Shown piece after piece: positions 21,538-33,100 of a stretch of 64,000 nucleotides of DNA. A program made the position numbers and the translations under genes. The notes beneath the pieces were generated by a model. It had not been told where the DNA came from. It did no database searches and was given only the letters and a program-made list of their open reading frames with translations. Origin of the DNA: Cladopsammia gracilis (taxonomy: Eukaryota; Cnidaria; Anthozoa; Scleractinia; Dendrophylliidae). Position 1 is the stretch's first letter. Every line of letters begins with the position of its first letter. The stretch is from assembly GCA_022457155.1 (NCBI GenBank), contig JAJGOT010000496.1, positions 124,001 through 188,000 on the forward strand, in the 5' to 3' direction.

Positions 21538-22964
21538 ATGGAAAACGCCGAATCCACTTTGGAAACGAAGCTTACTTACTACTTATCCTCTTCGGGCCCA
21601 CGAGGACTCTTGAGGCCGGGGAAACGAAGCTTAAGCAACTTGAAAGGACGGGAGATAAAACCGGTGATATACTTACTAGCGGAAAGCGATTTACTATATC
21701 GAGACACTTAACGAACTTAAAAAAAAACTACTCAAAGAAGTGGAGAACGCACGAAGAACAGTCGAAGGACAGAAGATAGCAGCGAAGGTTAGCGAGGAAG
21801 AAACCAGCGAGTGGAATGATGGAATTAACGCAAAAATTGAAGTAGCGGATGGTCAGATTGAAAACCTCGAAGAATGGTTGGCGAAACGAAAAATGGAAGC
21901 AGAAAACCAAGAGCGAGCGCGAAGAAAAGATACAGTTTGAAATGAAGCTTCACGAGACAAGGTTAAAATTGCAAGAGGACTTTCAACTCAAAACAGGAAA
22001 CCAAAACCCGCCCGCGGAAACGCCTGTAAGCCAAGCAAAACTACCGAAGCTTGTGATTACTAAGTTTAACGGAACATATGCCGACTGGCCAAGATTTTGG
22101 GGCCAATATTCCGAATCCATCGATAAAACAAGTGTGCCACCTGTGACTAAATTCACGTACCTACGTGAATTGCTGGACGTCAGAGTGAGGAAAACAATCG
22201 AAGCATTACCGCATTCAGCCGAAGGATACAATCGAGCAATATCAATCCTCAAAGACCGATTTGGAAAGCAGAGCGAAATAGTGAAGGCCTACGTAAAAGA
22301 GATTCTGGAGCTGCCTTACACATCCACGGGAAACCCCAAAAGAATTCACGAATTCTACGAGAAACTCTCCTACAGCGTGCAGTCGCTCGAAACACTCAAA
22401 TCGCTTCACGAAGTAAACGGGATGGTTTCCTTGACGCTCGAGAAACTGCCGACAATCAGAGGGGACATTGTTCGAAACGATCCGGACTGGGAGAAATGGG
22501 ATTTCATCAAATTCACCGAAGCACTCCGCCATTGGACGCGCCGAAACCCCATAGATAATTTTAAATTAGAAGATTCACTGCCAACCAGGAAACATGACCG
22601 CATGCTCCAAACTCAACAGAAAAGGACATGTCTTTACTGTCAAGCAGATGACCACAAACCATCAGAGTGTGGTAAAATCGCATCACCGGTGGAACGCAAA
22701 GAATTTTTGGCCACGAAGAAGCTTTGTTTTAATTGCACTGGCCCTCACAAGTCATCGGAATGTAAAAGTACCGCAACATGTCAACACTGTGGTAAACGGC
22801 ACCACACTTCAATCTGTGGTTCACCAAAGGAAGTCAAAACCGAAGGCGTTTTGACAGCTCATCGACCGAAAAACAAAGAAGTTATCTATCCTATCATTCT
22901 TGTGGAAATCGACGGAATAAAAACACATGCTTTACTAGACCGGAAGTTCGTACGCCTCGACTAA
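21538..22964 (+). pseudogene. BEL gag and protease start (broken)
   Basis: The likely start is the ATG at 21538. A 59-bp insertion (21575-21633) flanked by a 13-bp repeat, GAAACGAAGCTTA, disrupts the N-terminus, and the main frame resumes only at 21849. It then carries the gag region (FNGTYADWPRFWGQY) and three zinc knuckles: CLYCQADDHKPSEC, CFNCTGPHKSSEC and CQHCGKRHHTSIC. The aspartic protease begins at THALLD, but the usual residues after the catalytic Asp are replaced (DRK) and a stop follows at 22962-22964. Gag forms the particle; the protease would process it. Confidence 0.9.
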
Positions 22965-23076
22965 ACTTATCAATCTTCTCAACAAAAGGCCTAAAGAAGC
23001 AGCGACCAAAAGAATAGATATGATGCTTGGCTCATCAACCACGAATGTAGAGATTTATTAAGCGACTCTTGGAGCA

Positions 23077-24048
23077 GTGGACGGAAAATTCGACATGAAC
23101 ATCGAACTAACGAAAGTTCATAAGCCTCAACTTCTGACCCTTGATAACCCTAAATACGCGAGTCTGCTAAGTAAATACAGTCACCTCAAGGGAATCAAGA
23201 TTGAAGACAACGATACAAGGCGTCAAATTCCCATACACGTAGTCTTAGGCGCAAGCGAGTATGCTACAATCAAGACAAGTACCGCACAAAGAGTGGGAAA
23301 ACCTGGGCAGCCTGTGGCTGCGAAAACGCTCCTTGGATGGACTTTGATGTCACCGGGAAGAGAGGATGTTGGTAGTCCTGTGCTCCTAACGCAATCAGCT
23401 TTAATGGATTATGTGCAACTGTGTTCCCTGGACGTACTTGGCCTTGCCGACTCTCATGAGAAGGACCAACAGGCAGTCTACGAAGAATTCAAAGAACAGC
23501 TTAAGAGAAACCCAGCCGGCTGGTACGAAACAAAATTGCCATGGAAAGGAAACCACCCTACACTGCCGACAAATGAAGCTGGAAGAAAGAAAAGGTTGGA
23601 GCAATTGACCCGGAAATTAGAGCGAAATGGTCAATACGAAGAGTACGACAGCATAATTCAAGAACAACTACAACAGGGAATTGTCGAGCCAGCACCTGAG
23701 ATTCCAACTGGAAAAGAGTTCTATATCCCGCATAAGGGGGTGAAAAGAGAAAATGCCGAAAGTACCAAGCTCCGAATTGTGTACGACGCCTCAGCTAGAG
23801 AGAAGGATACCCAGCCATCCTTGAATGACTGCCTCCACCCAGGCCCCCCGCTCCAGAAACGTCTATGGGACATCCTAGTGAGATCGAGATTCTACCCAGT
23901 ACTGCTCACGGGTGATCTTAAGAAGGCCTTCCTTCAAGTTCGAATAAAGAAAGAAGAGAAGAGAGAGATTCCCTACGCTTCCACTGGAGACCTGAAAACA
24001 GTTCCAAGATCTCCGTCCTTCGTTCTACTCGAGCTCTCTTCGGAATGA
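23077..24048 (+). pseudogene. BEL pol, part 1: protease end, peptidase A17 region, RT start
   Basis: Follows the broken gag-protease frame. The N-terminal ~100 residues continue the protease-associated region (LGASEYATIKT, KTLLGWTLMS). Then comes the linker typical of the A17 family, and the RT fingers with KLRIVYDASA and LLTGDLKKAFLQV, which contains the first catalytic Asp. The frame is lost near 23980-24045 and continues in another frame. Confidence 0.9.
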
Positions 24049-24542
24049 CTTGTTCACCTTTCCTCCTCGGTGGAGTTATCAATCAGCATCTCGACACATG
24101 GGAAAGTCAACACCCTGAGCTAATAAAAGAGATCCGCGATGGCCTATACGTAGACGATCTAACGACTGGTGGCGAGACTGTCGAACTCACTGCAGTAAAG
24201 AAAGTCATCACCACCAAAGTGTTTAATGACGCCTCGTTCACCATTCACAAATGGCACTCAAACGTCCAAGAGTTAGAAGCAATCAGTGGCTCACCGTGCG
24301 AAGAAGAGTTAACCTACGCTAAACAGCAACTTGGAGGAGCAAAACCGTCAGAAGGAAAACTGTTGGGCCTCCCCTGGGATAGGGAACAAGATATGATCAG
24401 CATTATTCTCCAGAGCAACCAGAACGAGACAACCAAGAGAGGCGTGCTGTCCCATCTAGCGAAGATCTACGACCCTCTAGGACTAGCTTCACCGGTGACA
24501 CTTATCGGGAAACAGCTCTATCGCGACATTTGTGACAGCTAG
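24045..24542 (+). pseudogene. BEL pol, part 2: RT palm with YVDD
   Basis: Carries CSPFLLGGVI, the catalytic box LYVDDLTTGG (YVDD codons 24146-24157) and the thumb motif HLAKIYDPLGLASP. It ends at a premature TAG (24540-24542). Reverse transcription activity is lost because this part is cut off from the first catalytic Asp by a frameshift. Confidence 0.9.
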
Positions 24543-24659
24543 ATTGCTTGGGACACTCAACTTCCAGGACCGTTGCTGAAACGCTGGAAGGAATGAAGCA
24601 CCACACTGACCGAGAACTTCACAGTCCCCCGAGCACTCGCTCCCTACCACCAACCGATT

Positions 24660-25628
24660 TTGAACCTCACACTACACGCATTTGGCGACGCCAGTGCAAA
24701 GGGTGTCAGCGCTGCAGTCTACGCCGTCGCCCATCAAGAACACGGAGTCACCCAGCACCTTATTTGCGCGAAGTCAAGACTTGCCAAGAAAAACCTAACG
24801 ATACCAATACTGGAGCTGATCGCAGGTCACATGGCCGTGAACCTGGTAACGAACGTGCAAGCAGCCCTAAGTGTCCTACCACACACAGCCCACTGCTGGT
24901 TTGACTCAACCGTAGCTCTCTACTGGATCAAAGGTCAGGGGGAGTATCGACAATTCGTTTCAAACATAGTACACAAGATCCAACAACATGAACATATCAA
25001 GTGGCATCACGTCCCAACTGAACACAATCCAGCCGACCTGGGGAGTCGAGGAGGAAATGTGGTCAACAACGATCACCGGAAACGCGGTCCAACTTGGCTT
25101 AGTGATACAACAAAGTGGCCACCTGACATAATACTAGAACCTACACCTGAATCCATGGCTGAAGCTAAAGTAAAACGCGAAGTTCTCTCCATCGCCGTTC
25201 CCAAACATGATGCTCTAGAGCACGTGCTTAGCAGCCACCCACTACCAAAAGGTCTACGAATCGGAGCTTGGGCGTGGCGGTTTATTCGTAACTGCCGAGA
25301 ACAGCCGCAGAAAAGAAGGAGTGGTCCAATCAGTACTGAAGAAATTCAACAACAAAAGCTATGGTGGATCAAACAAGCTCAACAATCAGCTCGCCAGCAA
25401 GCCAACTTTCAAGCGGACAAAATGCAATTAAACCTTCAGTACAACGATCAGAATGTCTTAGAATGCCGAGGACGCATTATGGGAGAATATCCGACCTACC
25501 TGCCGGACGACCATCCCTTCACCGCGAAGTTAGTCTTCAATGCTCACTTATCCACCCTGCATGGAGAGGTTGGGTCACCATGGCAAAGGTACGCGAGAAA
25601 TACTGGGTACCTCGGCTACGATGCCTAG
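24660..25628 (+). pseudogene. BEL pol, part 3: RNase H and start of integrase
   Basis: RNase H motifs: LHAFGDASAKG with the catalytic Asp, IPILEL, and CWFDSTVALYWI. HVPTEHNPADLGSRG closes the domain. The integrase zinc-binding His residues lie near the end (FNAHLSTLHGEVG) before the frame shifts again at ~25600-25625. Confidence 0.9.
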
Positions 25629-26530
25629 TTAAGAAGTTGAGAGGCAGCTGTCACGGGTGTAAACGATTCCAAGCCAGAGCTTACCAAGCACCGCCGCCAG
25701 GAAATCTACCCAAGACCAGAACAGAAGGTTCGAGGCCATTCCAAGTAATAGGAGTAGATTTCACGGGTCCAATCCGCTACACATCTAAATCCAAAACCGA
25801 GAGCAAAGTATACTTGTCGTTGTATGCATGCAGCCTGACCAGAGCTGTTCACCTTGACCTGTTAAAATCCTTGGAAACATCGGAATTCATTGCGAGCCTC
25901 AAGAAGTTCATAGCTCGAAGAGGGAGACCAGAAATGATCTATTCCGACAATGGATCCACGTTCCAAGCCACCGCGAAATGGTTACAAAAGGTACAATGGG
26001 ATGAAAGGTTCCACGAGTTCCTAGCTGGCCTGGCCATTAAGTGGCATTTTAACATGAGTCGCGCTCCCTGGTGGGGAGGACAATTCGAACGCCTTATTGG
26101 CCTCTTCAAAAGTGCCTTCTACAAAACCATCGGCAATGGGACTCTTCGCTGGTCAGAATTAGAAGAAGTAGTGCTTGACGTCGAAATCGCACTTAATAAC
26201 CGCCCCTTGAGCTACCTCGAAGACGACATCCAGCTTCCTGTGTTGACACCAAACTCCATGCTGTACATCAATCCGAGCTATCTTCCAGAACTAGAACTAC
26301 ATCACGTGCTAGACAAAGATTTGAGGAAAAGAGCCAAATTCCTACTAAAGTGCAAGGACGTTATGTGGAAACGATGGACAGCAGAGTACGTGAGAAGTCT
26401 ACGAGGGAGCCACCGTCGAGCAGGAGGGAAACAAACGCAACACCCTAACATTGGAAATGTCGTCATAATTCGAGGCCAAAACAAAAACCGGAACCAATGG
26501 AAACTGGCAATTGTAGCCGACCTCATTTGA
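25570..26530 (+). pseudogene. BEL pol, part 4: integrase
   Basis: CHGCKRFQA completes the zinc-binding site. Catalytic triad: D in VIGVDFTGP, D in IYSDNGSTF, E in GGQFERLIG. The C-terminal region includes NIGNVVIIRG. The frame opens upstream at 25361, but only the part after ~25570 is integrase. A TGA at 26528-26530 cuts the last residues; homologous sequence continues to ~26640. Confidence 0.92.
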
Positions 26531-26664
26531 GGGAGAGATGGCATCGTTAGAGGTGCAAAAACAAGCAAAGACAACCTCGAGCGTGCAATTCAACACATCA
26601 ACTGTTTTGAAGCTTCGTGTCCAGTCCAAGCAGTGAACATGTATGTCCTTTCCAGGAACATACA

Positions 26665-26685
26665 TGGGGGAGGGTGTCGGGGACT
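26665..26685 (+). other. Polypurine tract and 12-bp 3' LTR remnant
   Basis: GGGGGAGGG is followed at once by TGTCGGGGACTG, identical to the start of the 5' LTR. After these 12 bp the sequence departs from the 5' LTR, so the rest of the 3' LTR is deleted or replaced. Confidence 0.75.
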
Positions 26686-26723
26686 GCAAGTTAGTTAATA
26701 CAATTTAACAAAAAAGTAAAATC

Positions 26724-26812
26724 CAGTCCAGTTCAGTCCAGTCCAGTCCAGTCCAGTCCAGAGTCCAGTCCACTCCAGAGTCCAGTCCATATCTTCCAAC
26801 TGGCCACTGAGC
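26724..26812. repeat. (GTCCA)n pentamer array with CCAACTGGCCA flank
   Basis: About a dozen GTCCA units, some variant (GAGTCCA, CACTCCA), ending in TTCCAACTGGCCA. It is the inverted counterpart of 20003-20060. Confidence 0.85.
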
Positions 26813-27065
26813 ATCCGATGACAATCGAAGATTCCATAAAAACCCAATCGATTGAGTCTTCGAACAATCTATTTCATCGAGCCTATTTAAATGAACATAT
26901 TTTCCAGTTTTTACATCGCTTCTGTGAAAAAAGAAGACACACGTGTGCGTACTTATTTGTGACATGATTTATCGAAATCATTTTACTATTCTTCATTGCT
27001 TTGCAGTTGCTGAATATAACGAAGCCTGATAGCATGATGATAAACGCTTAAACAACACATCAAAC

Positions 27066-27126
27066 ATGGACGAGTGGCTTTGTAAAACTCTGTTGTTGAA
27101 TGTGTTATTGGTGGGGGTAGTTAAAG
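27066..27126 (+). CDS. CUB-Ig-LRR gene exon 1: signal peptide
   Basis: MDEWLCKTLLLNVLLVGVVK followed by the donor AAAG|GTATGT. It is a hydrophobic leader; cleavage is likely near the following Gly-Val. It ends in phase 1, matching exon 2. The transcription start is not evident. A TTTGCAG just upstream (27000-27006) could be an acceptor for a 5' UTR exon. Confidence 0.7.
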
Positions 27127-30100
27127 GTATGTTTTAAGATTCATAGGTTTTAGAAGTAAGTAACTGCAAACCATTAACTATTACCAACACTGAGAAGGAT
27201 CAAGAAAATTCATTGTCCATATAAATGGAATCAACTTAGTTTGTAGTATGGAGCCCTTGCAAGTCTGTAAGGTGTCACAGTCACGTATTTATGTAACAAA
27301 CAGATCCCATTTAGCCATTTGTTTGTCCATGCTGTAACTGTATAGTGAAAAACTATGAAGAAAACCTTCACCCTGATGTCTTCGGTGTATAATTATGTTG
27401 TCCTAATTTTTCTCATCGCGCATTACAATTTTTAAATGATAACTTAAATACATATCGCTGAAATTTTGAAAACGAGGCTGATGAAAATAACAGTAATTTC
27501 ACTACAACACGCTCATTCAAGGCTTTTTATCACCCTGATCAGCCCAAAAAATCACAGACAAAAGAGAGAAAAGGGAAATGGAGCGAGAGCGAGAGAAAAT
27601 AGACTAACAGCAGTCTTTTGTTTTTATATTGTGGACTTTTCACTTTTTGAACGAAAAACAAAGAGAAACACGTTATCAGACGTTTACACCAGGTGACATG
27701 GTTTTCAGAAATCCAGCTAGATATACAAACAAAAGATAAATGTGTTAAAGGTTGTCATGGCCGCTTATTCAAAAGCCCCTTTACGTGAGGCTTATTTACA
27801 TGTTTCAGCACAGAAACGGGCGCGTAATAACCGTGGGCTTACCCTTGAAAATAACATATTCAGCACTCTCTAAACTTCGCTAGGAACCAGGGTCCGGTTG
27901 CATGATACTGTACCTGAACCTAAGTGTTTACTTTAGTGGAACCCTTATATATGATATATACGGTTAAGAGTTCTTTTTGGTGTGTTGAATAAAGGCACAT
28001 AAGTTCCAATACATAAAATGATCCAATGATGATGATGTCACGGGGATTTTGATCAAGGCCATGCTACGGTACTTTACTTATTTATAAAACAATACTAGAC
28101 CACCAAGAGAAAGAAATGAACCAATTCATGAAAAAGGAAACGAAAATGTAGCCATATTGGAAATGAAAATGTACGAACTAGAAAAAAGGTTAATAGGCTT
28201 ACTTAACGTTTTTTTCAAGTTTCAATTCATTCATACCTGGTCTACATTTTGTGCTAATTTATGACAAAACGGGACGGTTATTGTTCGGTTTCTATTAATT
28301 GAAAAACATTTTTTCTATTTTCAAAATTACATCAAATATCTGTGTTACTTCCCCTTTAAGTGTATTTTTAGGTCATTATTAACTATACATGTCTCTCTCA
28401 ACTGTTTTTTTTTAATTTCTGGAGGCTAGAGCTTTTCATGGTAGCCGTCAATTTTCTTACATATACTGACATGTTAAGTTTTTTCACTTTTCTAGTCTAT
28501 TTTAGAATCCGTGTATCAATGTAATTAATTCTGGATCAAAAGAGTTGATTTGCAGGAAACAAAAAATTTCAAGATGGCGGATCTACAAATAAGTTACATC
28601 ATCGACACATGACCACATTGTCTTGTATAGGACATGATGAGTTATCTATACAAGATAAAGCGAGGTTTAAAATCGTAACACAGCAAAATCTCCAAGAGGG
28701 GTGGGTTACAGCAAGCTTACTACCTAGGGCGTAGTAAGCGAGTTATGGGACAACACGGGTACATTAGTAAAAAAAAAAACAACAACAACAACAACAAAAA
28801 AAAACAGGCACAACGTCAGATGGCTAATAGCATTGTGGAAATATTATGTATCACCGACTGACATATTAACTTCCAAAAGCTTTTGATAATAACACACATC
28901 GTGTTCTCTCATATAGGTGTGAATTCCACACCATGTACCTTTGACGTTACGGACTCCAATGGTACTATCATCTCTGATTCATCCCACAACTACAAAAATT
29001 GCAGCTGGATTATCACAGCACCACGTGACCACAACATTCGCTTGAAGTTTACCAGTTTTCAGCTGTCAGACTTGCCATCACTAAAACCAGTACTGCAAAG
29101 CTGGATTCGATTTTACGATGGAAAAAGCACGAATGACACCTTGTTGGGGATTTATAGCGGAACAAGGAGACCATTCACAGTACAGTCAAGTGGACGCTTT
29201 TTGCTGGTTGAGTTAATAACACGAAATGAATACTCTCTTGGTTATTTCAAAGGTGTTTTCACTTCTGCTACTACCATAGGTGAGCTTCGTACTGTCAACC
29301 CAGTTCATAAACTGTCATCATAAAAGAACAAGCTTTCTTCGTACACTATAATGACAATATATTTTAGAGTCGTTTTCGCGTTTTTTTTCCCTTCATTGGC
29401 ATTTCTATTCCTGGTTTGTTTCTGACCGTAACCGTAACCGTAACCGTAACCGTAACCGTAACCGTAACCGTAACCGTAGTCTGGAACCCAGATTCACTCC
29501 CTTCGACTTTCAACACTTGTCCGCCTTCACATACTGGGGACTTGCGTCGGGCTAGTTTTGCACATGGTAATTAGTGGGGGGGGGGGGGGGGGGGCAGGGG
29601 GTGGGAAACAGGGAGAATAGGAGCGTGAGGGGTACGGGAGAGAAATGGGCGCAGGGAAGCAGGAGACCAATGCAAAATGCTAACGTTCGTTATTTGTAGA
29701 CAGACAGGTACATGTAGCAAGGTAGATTTCCACCATGTTTACGAGAGAACTGACTTACAACACTAAGATAGTCCAAAAACCTCACTATCAACACGTAACA
29801 ATTAAAATTTGTGAAAGAAATGGCTAATTCTGACAGTCAAATCGTCTTAAATGTGTTTCTTTACGTCAGCTCATTATCGGCATCATCTTACTTCTATCTA
29901 CAGATAAACCGAAGATTACTATTGGAATTCCATTTGTACGGACGGTCCCAGGTCATATCGTAAGGTGTTCAGGTGAAGGAACCCCACCCATACAAATGTC
30001 CTTGCTGAAAGACTCCACACCCTTCGCTAACGGTACAGGAATGGTCTGGGCAAAAATTTACGAGGAGGGAACTTACACTTGCGTGGCTACTAACAAAGCT

Positions 30101-33100
30101 GGTTCAGGCTCGAGAGATTTCCCAGTGACTTTAACAGGTCTGTTTAATGTTGAAATGATTATCTGATTTTCAAGTAAATGCAGATTTGTTTTATTTTAAC
30201 TCGTGATCTTCGCGCTCTTCAGACTGGTGTCACACCATGTTAGCCTGTTCCAGGTGTTCTGATAGTGGGGTGGGCACGAAGGACTGGCGTGAAGAAAAAG
30301 CTGGCGCGCGAACGAGAGGTAAAACCGAGGAGAGACTGTTTACAGGCGTTCGCGCCCCTCTCCTTCAGACTGCTCCCTTTTTTTCCACTCGCATCGCAAT
30401 TTTTTTTCACACCACTCCTTCGCTCCCTCCCCAGTATCTGAACGCCTGGAACAGGCTAATACCAAGTTAGCTAAACAGAATTAAATAGAAATAAATAGAA
30501 ATGAAACAGAACAAGAAACAAAGTGTAAAAAGACAGCAAGAAAAAATGATGATAAACAAACAAACTTAACTATTATATTGTTGTGATTGGTTCGGTGTGA
30601 CTTAGGACCGGTCATTAATTTAGTGGCGTGGGAGGGTTGGTATGTTTGGGAGGAGTTTGTTTGCGACGTTGGACGTTGTTGCTGTGGAGCCCACCCCCGT
30701 AAGTTTTTTTCTATTTTTTTTTTCAAGACATTTATTGTTCGTTTATCCTTCAGACACATTTTGGTCATACGTGGCATGTCCAAATATCGATTATAAATAA
30801 ATAAAATAAATAAATGAGTTCAATAATAATAAAAATAAATGAGGTCAATAATAATAAAAAAATAAAAGTGCGGGTTTTTACCTTTTTTTCTGTAAAAAAA
30901 AAACATATAAAACGCTAGCAAAAGCAGCAAAATATTAACCATATCATACTTTACAACTCTAGCAAAACATTATTTTGCAGTTCCCGTATTTTTTCAATAA
31001 ATTTGATTTTTTAGCAAAATCCAAGAAGGCTGCCATCTTGGTGGCCATTTTGTTTGCGTCACGGACCCCCAACAGCATAATATTACCTTATCTTGTAGAA
31101 CACATCACAGGCTATCTATTGGTGGTAAAATATTTCCGAAATATTGTATCACCGCAAATACCCAAGGAAGGGGTTGCAATCACCCCCCCTCCCCTCCCCC
31201 CTTGTGCCACGATAAGTTTGCGTGTACGTCCGATGGTTAAACGCTGAGACGTGCAGGTACAATTAAATGACTCCATTTATTTTATTCTTTCAGACTGCGA
31301 GAATCAGTGCCTTACGCGTGGCAAGATAACATACCATCAAGTTGATAACGTATTTAACTGCACGGATACACAATTACCAGCTGACTTGTTTAAATGCATT
31401 CCAACAACTGCTACAACACTGTAAGATTTGTAGTGACTTCTTTAATAATTTTTATTAAATATCGTATTATGAACGTGAAGCTTTCGCTCCTCTTAGAGGA
31501 GAGGACAAGGAAGTGCTTTTATTGTATTACTTTTAACCCGTTGTTAAGAATTAACTTCTCTGCTTTTAATATTGCGTTCGATGAAAAAAAAAAAACGCAT
31601 ACTCTGTGATAAGTCTCTGTGATCTCGTGGGTGTCCTGTGAACGCAAGATAAACGGTAAACACTCGTTTCCATACCTCAAACTGACCTTTCCTTTTCACT
31701 TTACATGAAGTAAAACCTATTTCACACGTAGAGTAAAATTAGAAAAAAAGATCAGTATAGTGTATGCTTCAAACCCGAGTCGTTCGTTTCATAACTAATA
31801 TCCTTATCCACTGTACCAACGTGGATTAACTTCCGGGAGGTGTAATTTTAACCTATATATAGAGTTACCCATAACAATAATCGAAAGCTAACTGTTTTCA
31901 AATCAGTGCTAAACCCTAAACACTGCAGATCAATGCTAAACCCCAAAACGTTACTCTTTGCTTAACCGGAGCTCTGTTCTCTCAGTTCTCCGGGTTCTCT
32001 GCGTAATGAATGGGGTTCTGTTCTCGTGTACGTCAGTACTACGGTATGACAATAAAATATACTACGTTGTATAAAACCTCATAAGGTGTCCAAGGTCAGT
32101 TTGAGAGATGAAAACGAGTGTTAACCGAGAGAAACGTTTCCATGATTTTTCGTTAGTTTGTGTTCCATTTCGTCGCCATTTTGAATAATTATCTCGGTCA
32201 GGAAAATGGTACGCTTCTCTAGACCTTCCGAGACTGGGTACAAGTCTGCTCTTGTGTAAACAAATAACATGGCGTACGAAAGCTTTAGGTTTTATGGTTG
32301 AAGGGAGGTTCTTATGTGGCATATGGAACAAATGTTATACTTATCAACGGCAAAAGTAGGCAGACAATAGGCACCTTTTGTCATGTGGAAAGTGAAATAA
32401 AGGTTTGACGAGAAAATCGACCAATTTATTTCACTTTTCGGTTCCGTCCAACAATCCATTTGGTACTCTCGACCTTGCGTTTCTCGCGTTTTACTTACTA
32501 TTTTCAGCCATTTAGCAAGATACCACTGGTACCCTAAGCTAAAGTGATGTTTACACGTTGTAATTTGAACGTCGTGGTATATTAGCGAAATTATAAGGAT
32601 TTGTATAGGGAACTGATTCGTTTCGAATTTGAGCGTAAAATTAGGAACGATATTTGATTAAAAATAGCTCACCTGAACTTCTTTGTGTGTTAACTTGTGT
32701 CTTGAGTGGCTTTTGGGTAGCGATTCCAGCGAGTTTTAGTTCCACTGTTTCTTCCTCCCTATTAAAAAGAGAAACAAGGTAGGGCACTCCGCTGAACAAG
32801 CCGATCGGATCTACCGAAAATTCGCTCCAACGCCTCCAGTCGCCTCGAAATTCCACCTAGACCATAGTCGATAGTCTTATATACATCGAGAGAGAATTAA
32901 GGGTTGCTAATCTCTGCAAACGTTCCCGTTTACAGCCATCGGAAGAGGCTTTATGCACAGAGCGCGTTACCCAAACCGTTGGAAGCCAGGCCTAAGTTTC
33001 AAATTACTCACGCTCGGGGTGGGTGACGGACCATTGCTCCAGTGACATTTTACCCTCGGGCCCGGTCGCAGCGAAGTTGCAGAATTTGAAAGTGAGGATT

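Larger units (their letters stand above)
21182..26685 (+). mobile_element. BEL/Pao LTR retrotransposon, decayed
   Basis: Order of parts: 5' LTR, primer-binding site, gag with DUF1759-like region and zinc knuckles, retropepsin, reverse transcriptase with YVDD, RNase H, integrase with zinc-binding and D,D,E motifs, polypurine tract, then the first 12 bp of a 3' LTR. This gag-PR-RT-RH-IN order together with the peptidase A17 region identifies BEL/Pao. The reading frame is broken by at least four frameshifts or stops and by an insertion near the gag start, so the copy is inactive. Confidence 0.93.

Noticed and set aside
26399..26689. - strand frames over the BEL integrase end
   Set aside because: Shadows of the integrase reading frame on the + strand.
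30481..30796. Short frames on both strands in intron 3
   Set aside because: Composition-driven (A/T-rich), no domain, no splice compatibility with the flanking exons.
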